Positions 1 through 12,992 of a stretch of 64,000 nucleotides of DNA are shown here, one piece after another. The translations under genes and the position numbers were made by a program. The notes beneath the pieces were generated by a model. That model was not told where the DNA came from and ran no database searches. It was given only the letters and a program-made list of their open reading frames with translations. Each line of letters starts with the position of its first letter. Position 1 is the first letter of the stretch. Source of the stretch: Diplolepis rosae (taxonomy: Eukaryota; Arthropoda; Insecta; Hymenoptera; Diplolepididae); assembly GCA_030998225.1 (NCBI GenBank), contig JAPYXD010000734.1, positions 1,054,001-1,118,000 on the forward strand. The letters run 5' to 3'.

Positions 1-430
1 TAATTAAATAATTTGTTGGGTGTGTCAACCATTACAAGGCCATTACGCTCGGTTGTTTGCTTATTTAAATAATGTGCTGAGTGTCTTACTCATTACAAGG
101 CCATTATTTCGTGTTGTTTGTTTATATAATGTGCTGGGTACATTACACAATACCAGGCCATTATATCTTGTTGTTTGTTTAAATAATGTGATGGGTGTTT
201 TAATCATTACCAGGCCATTATTCTCTGTTGTTTGCTTATTTAAGCAATTTGCTGGGTGTGTGAATCAGTTCCAGGCTATTATTCTCTTTTTTTTTGCTTA
301 TTTAAATAATGTGCTGGGTGTGTTAACCATTACCAGGCCATTATTCTCTGTTGTTTTTTTAAATAATGTGCTGGGTGTGTTAACCATCACCAGGCAATAT
401 TCTCTTTTGTTTGCTTATTTAAATATTGTG
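1..430 (+). repeat. B1-type HOR fragment at left edge
   Basis: The window opens inside a family B unit. It has GTGTCAACCATTACAAGG, then CATTACGCTCGG, the TATATAATG monomer with ACACAATACC, the ATGTGATGGG monomer and the TTAAGCAATTTGCTGGG monomer with GTGAATCAGTTCC. The GTGAATCAG variant is the form usually seen after B1 elements. The change to family A variants occurs around 430, where the GGTATGTGAACC and ATGTGATGGG monomers follow. Confidence 0.75.
14..157 (+). repeat. Family B element, haplotype B1, CGG variant
   Basis: It runs from TGTTGGGTGTGTCAACC to ACACAATACCAGG. It is 144 bp because it carries CATTACGCTCGGTTGTTTGC instead of the one-base-shorter CATCACGCTCTG form. The same variant occurs at 17,319 and 42,075, and as a partial copy at 40,811. 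Confidence 0.8.
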
Positions 431-1340
431 CTGGGTATGTGAACCATTACCAGGCCATTATATCTTGTTGTTTGTTTAAATAATGTGATGGGTGTTTTAA
501 TCATTACCAGGCCATTATTCTCTGTTGTTTGCATATTTAAGCAATTTGCTGGGTGTGTTAATCATTACCAGGCCATTATTCTCTTTAGTTTGCTTATATA
601 AATAACGTGCTGGGTATGAGAAACCATTACCAGTCCATTATTCTCTCTTGTTTGTCTATTTAAATAAAGTGCCGGATATGTGAACCCTAACCAGGCCATT
701 ATTCTCTGTTGTTGATATAATTAAATAATTTGCTGGGTGTGTCAACCATTACAAGGACATTACGCTCTATATATTACTTATTTAAATAATGTGCTGAGTG
801 TATTACTCAATACCAGGCCATTATTCCCTTTTTTTTATTTAATTAAATAATGTGCTGCGTGTGTTAACCATTACCAGGCCATCATTCTCTGTTGTTTGCT
901 TATTTAAATAATGTGCTGGGTTTTTTTAATCATTACCAGGCCATAATTCCTTGTTTTCTGTTCAAATAATGCGCTGGGTGTGTTAATCATTACCAGGCGA
1001 TTATTCTCTTTTGTTTGCTTATTTAAATAATGTGCTGGGTATGTGAACCATTACCAGGCCATTATTCTCTGTTGTTTGCTTATTTAAATAATGTGCTGGG
1101 TGTGTTAATCATTACCAGGACATTATTCTCTTTTGTTTGCTTATATAAATAATGTGCTGGGTATGTAAACCATAACCAGGCCATTATAGTCTCTTGTTTT
1201 TCTATTCAAATAAAGTGCAGGGTATTTGAACACTTCCCAGTGCATTATTCTCTGTTGTTTGCTTAATTAAATAATGTGCTGTGTGTTTTAACCATTACCA
1301 GGCCATTATTCTCTGTTGTTTGCTTATTTAAATAATGTGC

Positions 1341-1544
1341 ATTATTTTATTATATAATATATAGTAATTATTATTCTCTGTTGTTGATTTAATTAAATAA
1401 TGTGCTGCGTGTGTTAACCATTACCAGGCAACGTTCTCTGTTGTTTGCTTATTTAATAATGTGCTGAGTGTCTTACTCATTACAAGGCCATTATTTCGTG
1501 TTGTTTGGTTATGTAATGTGCTGGGTACATTACACATAACCAGG
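1341..1544 (+). repeat. Family A 204-bp composite element, copy 1
   Basis: A 29-bp TA block (1341-1369, only one G) replaces 25 bp of a normal monomer after AATAATGTGC. It is followed by the TTGATTTAATTAAATAATG monomer with CTGCGTGTG, CAGGCAACGTTCTCTG, the one-base-short TTATTTAATAATG monomer with GTGTCTTACTCATTAC, and GGTTATGTAATG with ACACATAACC. Confidence 0.85.
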
Positions 1545-3567
1545 CCATTATATCTTGTTGTTTGTTTAAATAATGTGATGGGTGTTTTAATCATTACCAG
1601 GCCATTATTCTCTGTTGTTTGCTTATTTAAGCAATTTGCTGGGTGTGTTAATCATTTCCAGGCTATTATTCTCTTTTTTTTTGCCTATTTCAATAATGTG
1701 CTGGGTGTGTTAATCATTACCAGGCCATTATTCTCTTTTGTTTGCTTATATAAATAATGTGTTGGGTATGTTAATCATTACCAGGCCATAATTCCTTGTT
1801 GTTTGTTCAAATAATGTGCTGGGTGTGTTAATCATTACCAGGCCATTATTCTCTTTTGTTTGCTTATATAAATAATGTGTTGGGTATGTTAATCATTACC
1901 AGGCCATAATTCCTTGTTGTTTGTTCAAATAATGTGCTTGGTGTGATAATCATTACCAAGCCATTATTCTCTTTTTTTTATTTAATTAAATAATGTGCTG
2001 AGGTGTGTTAATCATTACCAGGCCATTATTCTCTTTTGTTTATTTAATTAAATAATGTGCTGGGTGTGTTAACCATTACCAGGCTATTATTCTCTGTTGT
2101 TTTTTTAAATAATGTGCTGGGTGTGTTAACCATTAACAGGCAATATTCTCTTTTGTTTGCTTATTTAAATAATGTGCTGGGTATGTGAACCATTATAAGG
2201 CCATTATTCTCTGTTGTTTGCTTATTTAAATAATGTGCTGGGTGTCTCAACCATTACTAGGCCATTATTCTCTGTTGTTTGAATATTTAAATAATGTGCT
2301 GGGTGTGTTAATCATTACCAGGCCATTATTCTCTTTTGTTTGCTTATATAAATAATGTGTTGGGTATGTTAATCATTACCAGGCCATAATTCCTTGTTGT
2401 TTGTTCAAATAATGTGCTTGGTGTGATAATCATTATCAAGCCATTATTCTCTTTTATTTATTTAATTAAATAATGTGCTGAGGTGTGTTAGTCATTAACA
2501 GGCCATTATTCTCTTTTTTTTATTTAATTAAATAATGTGCTGGGTGTGTTAATCATTACCAGGCCATTATTCTCTTTTGTTTATTTAATTAAATAATGTG
2601 CTGGGTGTGTTAACCATCACCAGGCAATATTCTCTTTTGTTTGCTTATTTAAATAATGTGCTGGGTATGTGAACCATTACCAGGCCATTATATCTTGTTG
2701 TTTGTTTAAATAATGTGATGGGTGTTTTAATCATTACCAGGCCATTATTCTCTGTTGTTTGCATATTTAAGCAATTTGCTGGGTGTGTTAATCATTACCA
2801 GGCCATTATTCTCTTTAGTTTGCTTATATAAATAACGTGCTGGGTATGAGAAACCATTACCAGTCCATTATTCTCTCTTGTTTGTCTATTTAAATAAAGT
2901 GCCGGATATGTGAACCCTAACCAGGCCATTATTCTCTGTTGTTGATATAATTAAATAATTTGCTGGGTGTGTTAATCATTACAAGGACATTCTCTGTTGT
3001 TTGCTTATTTAAATAATGTGCTGAGTGTATTACTCAATACCAGGCCATTATTCCCTTTTTTTTATTTAATTAAATAATGTGCTGCGTGTGTTAACCATTA
3101 CCAGGCCATTATTCTCTGTTGTTTGCTTATTTAAATAATGTGCTGGGTTTTCTAATCATTACCAGGCCATAATTCCTTGTTGTTTGTTCAAATAATGTGC
3201 TGGGTGTGTTAATCATTACCAGGCCATTATTCTCTTTTGTTTGCTTATATAAATAATGTGCTGGGTATGTGAACCATTACCAGGCCATTATTCTCTGTTG
3301 TTTGCTTATTTAAATAATGTGCTGGGTGTGTTAATCATTACCAGGCCATTATTCTCTTTTGTTTGCTTATAAAAATAATGTGCTGGGTATGTGAACCATT
3401 ACAGAGGCCATTATACTCCCTTGTTTTTCTATTCAAATAAAGTGCCGGGTATGTGAACCATTCCCAGTCCATTATTCTCTGTTGTTTGCTTATTTAAATA
3501 ATGTGCTGTGTGTTTTAACCATTACCAGGCCATTATTCTCTGTTGTTTGCTTATTTAAATAATGTGC

Positions 3568-3771
3568 ATTATTTTATTATATAATATATAGTAATTATTA
3601 TTCTCTGTTGTTGATTTAATTAAATAATTTGCTGCGTGTGTTATCCATTACCAGGCAACGTTCTCTGTTGTTTGCTTATTTAATAATGTGCTGAGTGTCT
3701 TACTCATTACAAGGCCATTATTTCGTGTTGTTTGGTTATGTAATGTGCTGGGTACATTACACATAACCAGG
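3568..3771 (+). repeat. Family A 204-bp composite element, copy 2
   Basis: Same order and same length as the copy at 1341. It has small private changes, such as AATAATTTGCTGCG and GTTATCCATTACC in the second monomer. The next monomer reads CTTGTTTCTTGTTTAAATAATG, a variant shared with the hybrid copy ending at 46,072. Confidence 0.85.
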
Positions 3772-4488
3772 CCATTATATCTTGTTTCTTGTTTAAATAA
3801 TGTGATGGGTGTTTTAATCATTACCAGGCCATTATTCTCTTTTGTTTGGTTATTTAAGCAATTTGCTTGGTGTGTGAAACATTTCCATGCTATTATTCTT
3901 TTTTTTGCTTATTTAAATAATGTGCTGGGTGTGTTAATCATTACCAGGCCATTATTCTCTTTTGTTTGCTTATATAAATAATGTGTTGGGTATGTTAATA
4001 ATTACCAGGCCATAATTCATTGTTGTTTTTTAAAATAATGTGCTGGGTGTGTTAATCATTACCAGGCCATTATTCTCTTTTGTTTGCTTATATAAATAAT
4101 GTGTTGGGTATGTTAATCATTACCAGGCCATAATTCCTTGTTGTTTGTTCAAATAATGTGCTGGGTGTGTTAATCATTACCAGGCCATTATTCTCTTTTG
4201 TTTGCTTATATAAATAATGTGCTTGGTTTGTTAATCATTACCAGGCCATAATTCCTTGTTGTTTGTTCAAATAATGTCCTTGGTGTGATAATCATTACCA
4301 AGCCATTATTCTCTTTTTTTTTATTTAATTAAATAATGTGCTGAGGTGTGTTAATCATTACCAGGCCATTATTCTCTTTTGTTTATTTAATTAAATAATG
4401 TGCTGGGTGTGTTAACCATTACCAGGCTATTATTCTCTGGTGTTTTTTTAAATAATGTGCTGGGTGTGTTAACCATCACCAGGCAATA

Positions 4489-4881
4489 TTCTCTTTTGTT
4501 TGCTTATTTAAATAATGTGCTGGGTATGTGAACCATTACCAGGCCATTATATCTTGTTGTTTGTTTAAATAATGTGATGGGTGTTTTAATCATTACCAGG
4601 CTATTATTCTCTGTTGTTTGCTTATTTAAGCAATTTGCTGGGTGTGTGAATCAGTTCCAGGCTATTATTCTCTTTTTTTTTGCTTATTTAAATAATGTGC
4701 TGGGTGTGCTAACCATTACCAGGCCATTAATCTCTGCTGTTTGCTTATTTAAATAATGTGCTGGGTTTTTTAATCATTACCAGGCCATAATTCCTTGTTG
4801 TTTGTTCAAATAATGTGCTGGGTGTGTTAATCTTTACCAGGCCATTATTCTCTTTTGTTTGCTTATATAAATAATGTGCTG
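4489..4881 (+). repeat. Dispersed duplicate, copy 1 (partner 26,932-27,324)
   Basis: About 393 bp reads the same as the partner 22,443 bp downstream, including the GGCTATTATT change, GTGAATCAGTTCC, a nine-T run and CATTAATCTCTGCTG. The match ends where this copy has CTGGGTATG and the partner CTGAGGTGTG. Confidence 0.8.
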
Positions 4882-6566
4882 GGTATGTGAACCATTACCA
4901 GGCCATTATTCTCTGTTGTTTGCTTAATTAAATAATGTGCTGAGGTGTGTTAATCATTACCAGGCCATTATTCTCTTTTGTTTATTTAATTAAATAATGT
5001 GCTGGGTGTGGTAACCATTACCAGGCTATTATTCTCTGTTGTTTTTTTAAATAATGTGCTGGGTGTGTTAACCATTCCCAGTCCATTATTCTCTGTTGTT
5101 TGCTTATCTAAATAATGTGCTGGGTGTTTTAACCATTACCAGGCCATTATTCTCTGTTGTTTGCTTATTTAAATAATGTGCTGGGTGTGTTAATCATTAC
5201 CAGGCCATTATTCTCTTTTGTTTGCTTATATAAATAATGTGTTGGGTATGTTAATCATTACCAGGCCATAATTCCTTGTTGTTTGTTCAAATAATGTGCT
5301 GGGTGTGTTTATCATTACCAGGCCATTATTCTCTTTTTTTTGCTTATATAAATAATGTGTTGGGTATGTTAATCATTACCAGGCCATAATTCCTTGTTGT
5401 TTGTTCAAATAATGTCCTTGGTGTGATAATCATTACCAAGCCATTATTCTCTTTTTTTTTATTTAATTAAATAATGTGCTGAGGTGTGTTAATCATTACC
5501 AGGCCATTATTCTCTTTTGTTTATTTAATTAAATAATGTGCTGGGTGTGTTAACCATTACCAGGCTATTATTCTCTGTTGTTTTTTTAAATAATGTGCTG
5601 GGTGTGTTAACCATCACCAGGCAATATTCTCTTTTGTTTGCTTATTTAAATAATGTGCTGGGTATGTGAACCATTACCAGGCCATTATATCTTGTTGTTT
5701 GTTTAAATAATGTGATGGGTGTTTTAATCATTACCAGGCCATTATTCTCTGTTGTTTGCTTATTTAAGCAATTTGCTGGGTGTGTTAATCATTACCAGGC
5801 CATTATTCTCTTTAGTTTGCTTATATAAATAACGTGCTGGGTATGAGAAACCATTACCAGTCCATTATTCTCTCTTGTTTGTCTATTTAAATAAAGTGCC
5901 GGATATGTGAACCCTAACCAGGCCATTATTCTCTGTTGTTGATATAATTAAATAATTTGCTGGGTGTGTTAATCATTACAAGGACATTACGCTCTGTTGT
6001 TTGCTTATTTAAATAATGTGCTGAGTGTATTACTCAATACCAGGCCATTATTCCCTTTTTTTATTTTTTTAAATAATGTGCTGCGTGTCTTAACCATTAC
6101 CAGGCCATCATTCTCTGTTGTTTGCTTATTTAAATAATGTGCTGGGTTTTTTAATCATTACCAGGCCATAATTCCTTGTTTTTTGTTCAAATAATGCGCT
6201 GGGTGTGTTAATCATTACCAGGCCATTATTCTCTTTTGTTTGCTTATTTAAATAATGTGCTGGGTATGTGAACCATTACCAGGCCATTATTCTCTGTTGT
6301 TTGCTTATTTAAATAATGTGCTGGGTGTGTTAATCATTACCAGGCCATTATTCTCTTTTGTTTGCTTATATAAATAATGTGCTGGGTATGTGAACCATTA
6401 CCAGGCCATTATACTCTCTTGTTTTTCTATTCAAATAAAGTGCCGGGTATGTAGAACCATTCCCAGTCCATTATTCTCTGTTGTTTGCTTATTTAAATGA
6501 TGTGCTGTGTGTTTTAACCATTACCAGGCCATTATTCTCTGTTGTTTGCTTATTTAAATAATGTGC

Positions 6567-6770
6567 ATTATTTTATTATATAATATATAGTAATTATTAT
6601 TCTCTGTTGTTGATTTAATTAAATAATGTGCTGCGTGTGTTAACCATTACCAGGCAACGTTCTCTGTTGTTTGCTTATTTAATAATGTGCTGAGTGTCTT
6701 ACTCATTACAAGGCCATTATTTCGTGTTGTTTGGTTATGTAATGTGCTGGGTACATTACACATAACCAGG
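6567..6770 (+). repeat. Family A 204-bp composite element, copy 3
   Basis: Matches copy 1 in length and order. Its downstream monomers, with CCTATTTCAATAATG, also match those after copy 1 and after the copy at 56,804. Confidence 0.85.
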
Positions 6771-7379
6771 CCATTATATCTTGTTGTTTGTTTAAATAAT
6801 GTGATGGGTGTTTTAATCATTACCAGGCCATTATTCTCTGTTGTTTGCTTATTTAAGCAATTTGCTGGGTGTGTTAATCATTTCCAGGCTATTATTCTCT
6901 TTTTTTTTGCCTATTTCAATAATGTGCTGGGTGTGTTAATCATTACCAGGCCATTATTCTCTTTTGTTTGCTTATATAAATAATGTGTTGGGTATGTTAA
7001 TCATTACCAGGCCATAATTCCTTGTTGTTTGTTCAAATAATGTGCTGGGTGTGTTAATCTTTACCAGGCCATTATTCTCTTTTGTTTGCTTATATAAATA
7101 ATGTGTTGGGTATGTTAATCATTACCAGGCCATAATTCCTTGTTGTTTGTTCAAATAATGTGCTTGGTGTGATAATCATTACCAAGCCATTATTCTCAAT
7201 ATTTTATTTAATTAAATAATGTGCTGAGGTGTGTTAATCATTACCAGGCCATTATTCTCTTTTGTTTATTTAATTAAATAATGTGCTGGGTGTGTTAACC
7301 ATTACCAGGCTATTATTCTCTGTTGTTTTTTTAAATAATGTGCTGGGTGTGTTAACCATTACCAGGCAATATTCTCTTT

Positions 7380-7790
7380 GGTTTGATTATTTAAATAATG
7401 TGCTGGGTGTGTTAAACATTATCAGGCCATAATACTCTGTTGTTTGCTTATTTAAATATTTTTCTGGGTTTGTTACTCATTACCAGGCGATTATTCCTTG
7501 TTGTTTGTTTAAATAATGTGCTGGGTGTCTTAATCATTACCAGGCAATATTCTCTGTTGTTTGCTTATTTAAATAATGTGCTGGGTGTCTTAACCATTAC
7601 TAGGCCATTATTTTCTGTTGTTTGCTTATTTAAATAATGTGCTGGGTATGTTAATCATGACCAGGCCATTATTCCTTGTTGTTTGTTCGAATAATGTGCT
7701 GAGGTGTTTTAATCATTACCAGGCCATTATTCTCTTTTGATTGCTTATATAAATGATGTGCTGGGTATGTGAACCAATACCAGGCCATTA
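7380..7790 (+). repeat. Local duplication, copy 1 (partner 9,354-9,764)
   Basis: It contains the rare AATATTTTTCTGGG monomer, CATGACCAGG, TTGTTCGAATAATG and TATAAATGATGTG in the same order as the partner 1,974 bp downstream. A few substitutions separate the copies, such as GGCGATTATT here and GGCCATTATT there. Confidence 0.8.
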
Positions 7791-9353
7791 TTCTCTGTTT
7801 TTTGCTTATTTAAATAATGTGCTTGTTAGGTGAACCATTACCAGGCCATTATTCTCTGTTGTTTGCTTACTTAAATAATGTGCTGGGTTTTTTAACCATT
7901 ACCAGGCCATTATTTCTTGTTGTTTTTTTATATAATGTGCTGGGTGTATTTCTCATTACCAGTCCATTAAATCTTGTTGTTTGTTCAAATAATGTGATGG
8001 GTGTGTTAATCATTACCAGGCCATTATTCTCTGTTGATTGATTATTTAAATAATTTGCTGGGTGTGTTAATCATTTCCAGTCTATTATTCTCTGTTGTTG
8101 ATATAATTAAATAATTTGCTGGGTGTGTTAACCATTACCAGGCCATTATTCTCTGTTGTTTGCTTATTTAAATAATGTGCTGGGTTTTTTAATCATTACC
8201 AGGCCATAATTCCTTGTTGTTTGTTCAAATAATGTGCTGGGTGTGTTAATCATTACCAGGCCATTATTCTCTTTTGTTTGCTTATATAAATAATGTGCTG
8301 GGTATGTGAACCATTACCAGACCATTATACTCTCTTGTTTTTCTATTCAAATAAAGTGTTGGGTGTGTTAACCATTACCAGGCCATTATTCTCTGTTGTT
8401 TGCTTATTTAAATAATGTGCTGTGTTTTTTAACCATTACCAGGCCATTATTCTCTTTTGTTTGCTTATATAAATAATGTGCTGGGTATGTGAACCATTAC
8501 CAGGCCATTATTCTCTGTTGTTTGCTTATTTAAATAATGTGCTGGGTTTTTTAATCATTACCAGGCCATAATTCCTTGTTGTTTGTTCAAATAATGTGCG
8601 GGGTGTGTTAATCTTTACCAGGCCATTATTCTCTTTTGTTTGCTTATATAAATAATGTGCTGGGTATGTGAACCATTACCAGGCCATTATTCTCTGTTGT
8701 TTGCTTATTTAAATAATGTGTTGGGTTTTTTAATCATTACCAGGCCATAATTCCTTGTTGTTTGTTCAAATAATGTGCTGGGTGTGTTAATCATTACCAG
8801 GCCATTATTCTCTTTTGTTTGCTTATATAAATAATGTGTTGGGTATGTTAATCATTACCAGGCCATAATTCCTTGTTGTTTGTTCAAATAATGTGCTTGG
8901 TGTGATAATCATTATCAAGCCATTATTCTCTTTTTTTTATTTAATTAAATAATGTGCTGAGGTGTGTTAATCATTACCAGGCCATTATTCTCTTTTGTTT
9001 ATTTAATTAAATAATGTGCTGGGTGTGTTAACCATTACCAGGCTATTATTCTCTGTTGTTTTTTTAAATAATGTGCTGGGTGTGCTAACCATTACCAGGC
9101 CATTAATCTCTGCTGTTTGCTTATTTAAATAATGTGCTGGGTATGTGAACCATTACCAGGCCATTATTCTCTGTTGTTTGCTTAATTAAATAATGTGCTG
9201 AGGTGTGTTAATCATTACCAGGCCATTATTCTCTTTTGTTTATTTAATTAAATAATGTGCTGGGTGTGTTAACCATTACCAGGCCATTATTCTCTGTTGT
9301 TTTTTTAAATAATTTGCTGGGTGTGTTAACCATTACCAGGCAATATTCTCTTT

Positions 9354-9764
9354 TGTTTGCTTATTTAAATAATGTGCTGGGTGTGTTAAACATTACCAGG
9401 CCATTATACTCTGTTGTTTGCTTATTTAAATATTTTTCTGGGTTTGTTACTCATTACCAGGCCATTATTCCTTGTTGTTTGTTTAAATAATGTGCTGGGT
9501 GTCTTAATCATTACCAGGCAATATTCTCTTTTGTTTGCTTATTTAAATAATGTGCTGGGTGTCTTAACCATTACCAGGCCATTATTTTCTGTTGTTTGCT
9601 TATTTAAATAATGTGCTGGGTATGTTAATCATGACCAGGCCATTATTCCTTGTTGTTTGTTCGAATAATGTGCTGAGGTGTTTTAATCATTACCAGGCCA
9701 TTATTCTCTTTTGATTGCTTATATAAATGATGTGCTGGGTATGTGAACCAATACCAGGTCATTA
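9354..9764 (+). repeat. Local duplication, copy 2 (partner 7,380-7,790)
   Basis: Same rare-variant order as the upstream copy. Its last monomer is itself duplicated (see 9,721-9,842), which the upstream copy lacks. Confidence 0.8.
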
Positions 9765-9842
9765 TTCTCTTTTGATTGCTTATATAAATGATGTGCTGGG
9801 TATGTGAACCAATACCAGGTCATTATTTCTGGTTGTTTGTTT
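9721..9842 (+). repeat. Private 61-bp tandem duplication
   Basis: The unusual monomer with ATATAAATGATGTG, AACCAATACCAGG and TCATTATT occurs twice in a row, 61 bp apart. The rare bases are shared by both copies. The second copy then joins ATTATTTCTGGTTG instead of ATTATTCTCTTTTG. Confidence 0.8.
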
Positions 9843-12800
9843 AAATAATGTGCTGGGTGTATTTCTCATTACCAGTCCATTAAATCTTGTTGTTTGTTCA
9901 AATAATGTGATGGGTGTGTTAATCATTACCAGGCCATTATTCTCTGTTGATTGATTATTTAAATAATTTGCTGGGTGTGTTAACCATTACCAGGCCATTA
10001 TTCTCTGTTGTTTGCTTATTTAAATAATGTGCTGGGTTTTTTAATCATTACCAGGCCATTAAATCTTGTTGTTTGTTCAAATAATGTGATGGGTGTGTTA
10101 ATCATTACCAGGCCATTATTCTCTGTTGTTTGATTATTTAAATAATTTGCTGGGTGTGTTAATCATTTCCAGGCTATTATTCTCCGTTGTTGATATAATT
10201 AAATAATTTGCTGGGTGTGTTAACCATTACCAGGCCATTATTATCTGTTGTTTGCTTATTTAAATAATGTGCTGGGTTTTTTAATCATTACCAGGCCATA
10301 ATTCCTTGTTGTTTGTTCAAATAATGTGCAGGGTGTGTTAATCATTACCAGGCCATTATTCTCTTTTGTTTGCTTATATAAATAATGTGCTTGGTATGTG
10401 AACCATTACCAGGCCATTATTCTCTGTTGTTTGCTTATTTAAATAATGTGCTGGGTGTGTTAATCATTACCAGGCCATTATTCTCTTTTGTTTGCTTATT
10501 TAAATAATGTGCTTGTTAGGTGAACCATTACCAGGCCATTATTCTCTGTTGTTTGCTTACTTAAATAATGTGCTGGGTTTTTTAATCATTACCAGGCCAT
10601 AATTCCTTGTTGTTTGTTCAAATAATGTGCAGGGTGTGTTAATCATTACCAGGCCATTATTCTCTTTTGTTTGCTTATATAAATAATGTGCTTGGTATGT
10701 GAACCATTACCAGGCCATTATACTCTCTTGTTTTTCTATTCAAATAAAGTGCCGGGGATGTGAACCATTCCCAGTCCATTATTCTCTGTTGTTTGCTTAT
10801 TTAAATAATGTGCTGGGTGTGCTAACCATTACCAGGCCATTATTCTCTTTTGTTTGCTTATATAAATAATGTGCTGGGTATGTGAACCATTACCAGGCCA
10901 TTATTCTCTGTTGTTTGCTTAATTAAATAATGTGATGGGTTTTTTAATCATTACCAGGCCATAATTCCTTGTTGTTTGTTCAAATAATGTGCTGGGTGTG
11001 TTAATCATTACCAGGCCATTATTCTCTTTTGTTTGCTTATATAAATAATTTGCTGGGTATGTGAACCATTACCAGGCTATTATTCTCTGTTGTTTGATTA
11101 TTTAAATAATGTGCTGGGTGTGTTAATCATTTCCAGGCCATAATTCCTTGTTGTTTGTTCAAATAATGTGCTGGGTGTGTTAATCATTACCAGGCCATTA
11201 TTCTCTTTTGTTTGCTTATATAAATAATGTGTTGGGTATGTTAATCATTACCAGGCCATAATTCCTTGTTGTTTGTTCAAATAATGTCCTTGGTGTGATA
11301 ATCATTACCAAGCCATTATTCTCAATTTTTTATTTAATTAAATAATGTGCTGAGGTGTGTTAATCATTACCAGGCCATTATTCTCTTTTGTTTATTTAAT
11401 TAAATAATGTGCTGGGTGTGTTAACCATTACCAGGCTATTATTCTCTGTTGTTTTTTTAAATAATGTGCTGGGTGTGTTAACCATCACCAGGCAATATTC
11501 TCTTTTGTTTGCTTATTTAAATAATGTGCTGGGTATGTGAACCATTACCAGGCCATTATTCTCTGTTGTTTGCTTAATTAAATAATGTGCTGAGGTGTGT
11601 TAATCATTACCAGGCCATTATTCTCTTTTGTTTATTTAATTAAATAATGTGCTGGGTGTGGTAACCATTACCAGGCTATTATTCTCTTTTGTTTGCTTAT
11701 TTAAATAAAGTGTTGGGTGTGTTAACCATTACCAGGCCATTATTCTCTGTTGTTTGCTTATTTAAATAATGTGCTGTGTTTTTTAATCATTACCAGGCCA
11801 TAATTCCTTGTTGTTTGTTCAAATAATGTGCTGGGTGTGCTAACCATTACCAGGCCATTATTCTCTGTTGTTTGCTTATTTAAATAATGTGCTGGGTTTT
11901 TTAATCATTACCAGGCCATAATTCCTTGTTGTTTGTTCAAATAATGTGCGGGGTGTGTTAACCATTCCCAGTCCATTATTCTCTGTTGTTTGCTTATTTA
12001 AATAATGTGCTGGGTGTTTTAACCATTACCAGGCCATTATTCTCTGTTGTTTGCTTATTTAAATAATGTGCTGGGTGTGTTAATCATTACCAGGCCAATA
12101 TTCTCTTTTGTTTGCTTATATAAATAATGTGTTGGGTATGTTAATCATTACCAGGCCATAATTCCTTGTTGTTTGTTCAAATAATGTGCTGGGTGTGTTA
12201 ATCATTACCAGGCCATTATTCTCTTTTGTTTGCTTATATAAATAATGTGCTGGGTATGTGAACCATTACCAGGCCATTATTCTCTGTTGTTTGCTTATTT
12301 AAATAATGTGCTGGGTGTGTTAATCATTACCAGGCCATTATTCTCTTTTGTTTGCTTATATAAATAATGTGCTGGGTATGTAAACCATTACCAGGCCATT
12401 ATACTCTCTTGTTTTTCTATTCAAATAAAGTGCCGGGTATGTGAACCATTCCCAGTCCATTATTCTCTGTTGTTTGCTTATTTAAATAATGTGCTGAATG
12501 TGTTAATCATTACCAGGCCATTATTCACTTTTGTTTGCTTATATAAATAATGTGTTGGTTATGTTAATCATTACCAGGCCATAATTCCTTGTTGATTGTT
12601 CAAATAATGTGCTGGGTGTGTTAATCATTACCAGGCCATTATTCTCTTTTGTTTGCTTATATAAATAATGTGTTGGGTATGTTAATCATTACCAGGCCAT
12701 AATTCCTTGTTGTTAGTTCAAATAATGTGCTTGGTGTGATAATCATTATCAAGCCATTATTCTCTTTTTTTTATTTAATTAAATAATGTGCTGGGTGTGT

Positions 12801-12849
12801 TAACCATTACCAGGCCATTATTCCCTGTTGTTGATTTAATTAAATAATT

Positions 12850-12992
12850 TGCTGAGTGTGTCAACCATTACAAGGCCATCACGCTCTGTTTTTGCTTATT
12901 TAAATAATGTGCTGAGTGTCTTACTCATTACAAGGCCATTATTTCGTGTTGTTTGTTTATATAATGTGCTGGGTACATTACACAATACCAGG
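12850..12992 (+). repeat. Family B element, haplotype B1
   Basis: A 143-bp element from TGCTGAGTGTGTCAACC through CCATCACGCTCTG, GTGTCTTACTCATTAC and TTTGTTTATATAATG to ACACAATACCAGG. The TTAAGCAATTTG monomer that normally follows has been lost here. The ATGTGATGGG monomer passes directly to a TATATAAATA monomer with CTGAATG. Confidence 0.85.

Larger units (their letters stand above)
431..7379 (+). repeat. Family A HOR domain, left (three units)
   Basis: Marker monomers recur together. The 29-bp TA block starts at 1341, 3568 and 6567 (spacing 2227 and 2999). The GTGCCGGATATGTGAACCC monomer is at 671, 2901 and 5898 (2230 and 2997). GCTGAGTGTATTACTC is at 793, 3020 and 6020 (2227 and 3000). 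The concordant spacings show a real HOR of about 2.23 kb. The second unit is longer by about 770 bp, close to 13 monomers. Within a unit the order is: 204-bp element, ATGTGATGGG, TTAAGCAATTTG, alternating TATATAAATA and TTGTTCAAATA monomers, TTTAATTAAATA monomers, CAATATTCTC, then the GATATGTGAACCC, TATTACTC and ATTCAAATAAAG monomers. Confidence 0.85.
7380..12789 (+). repeat. A-related satellite domain lacking the 204-bp element
   Basis: Monomers are of the shared classes, but neither the TA block nor the ACATTACACA element appears. Domain-specific variants include TTTAAATATTTTTCTGGG (7,451 and 9,425), GTGCTTGTTAGGTGAACC (about 7,820 and 10,500) and AACCAATACCAGG. Pairs of TTTTTTAATCATTACC and ATAATTCCTTGTTG monomers repeat many times. 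This could be an older family A segment that lost its markers, or a third HOR family. Confidence 0.7.

Noticed and set aside
20..442. Longest open frame, 140 codons, with repeated peptide like NNVLGVLIITRPLFSVV
   Set aside because: It is the satellite read in frame. 57-bp monomers keep the frame and T-runs or short monomers reset it. The same peptide with variants recurs in dozens of places and ends at the CLFK-stop made by TTATTTAAATAA. Most copies lack a plausible ATG start, and nothing gene-like flanks them.
1341..1369. TA block as a transposon insertion or target duplication
   Set aside because: It is only 29 bp, has no terminal repeats or coding capacity, and replaces 25 bp of the monomer. 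Eight equal copies are explained by HOR amplification.
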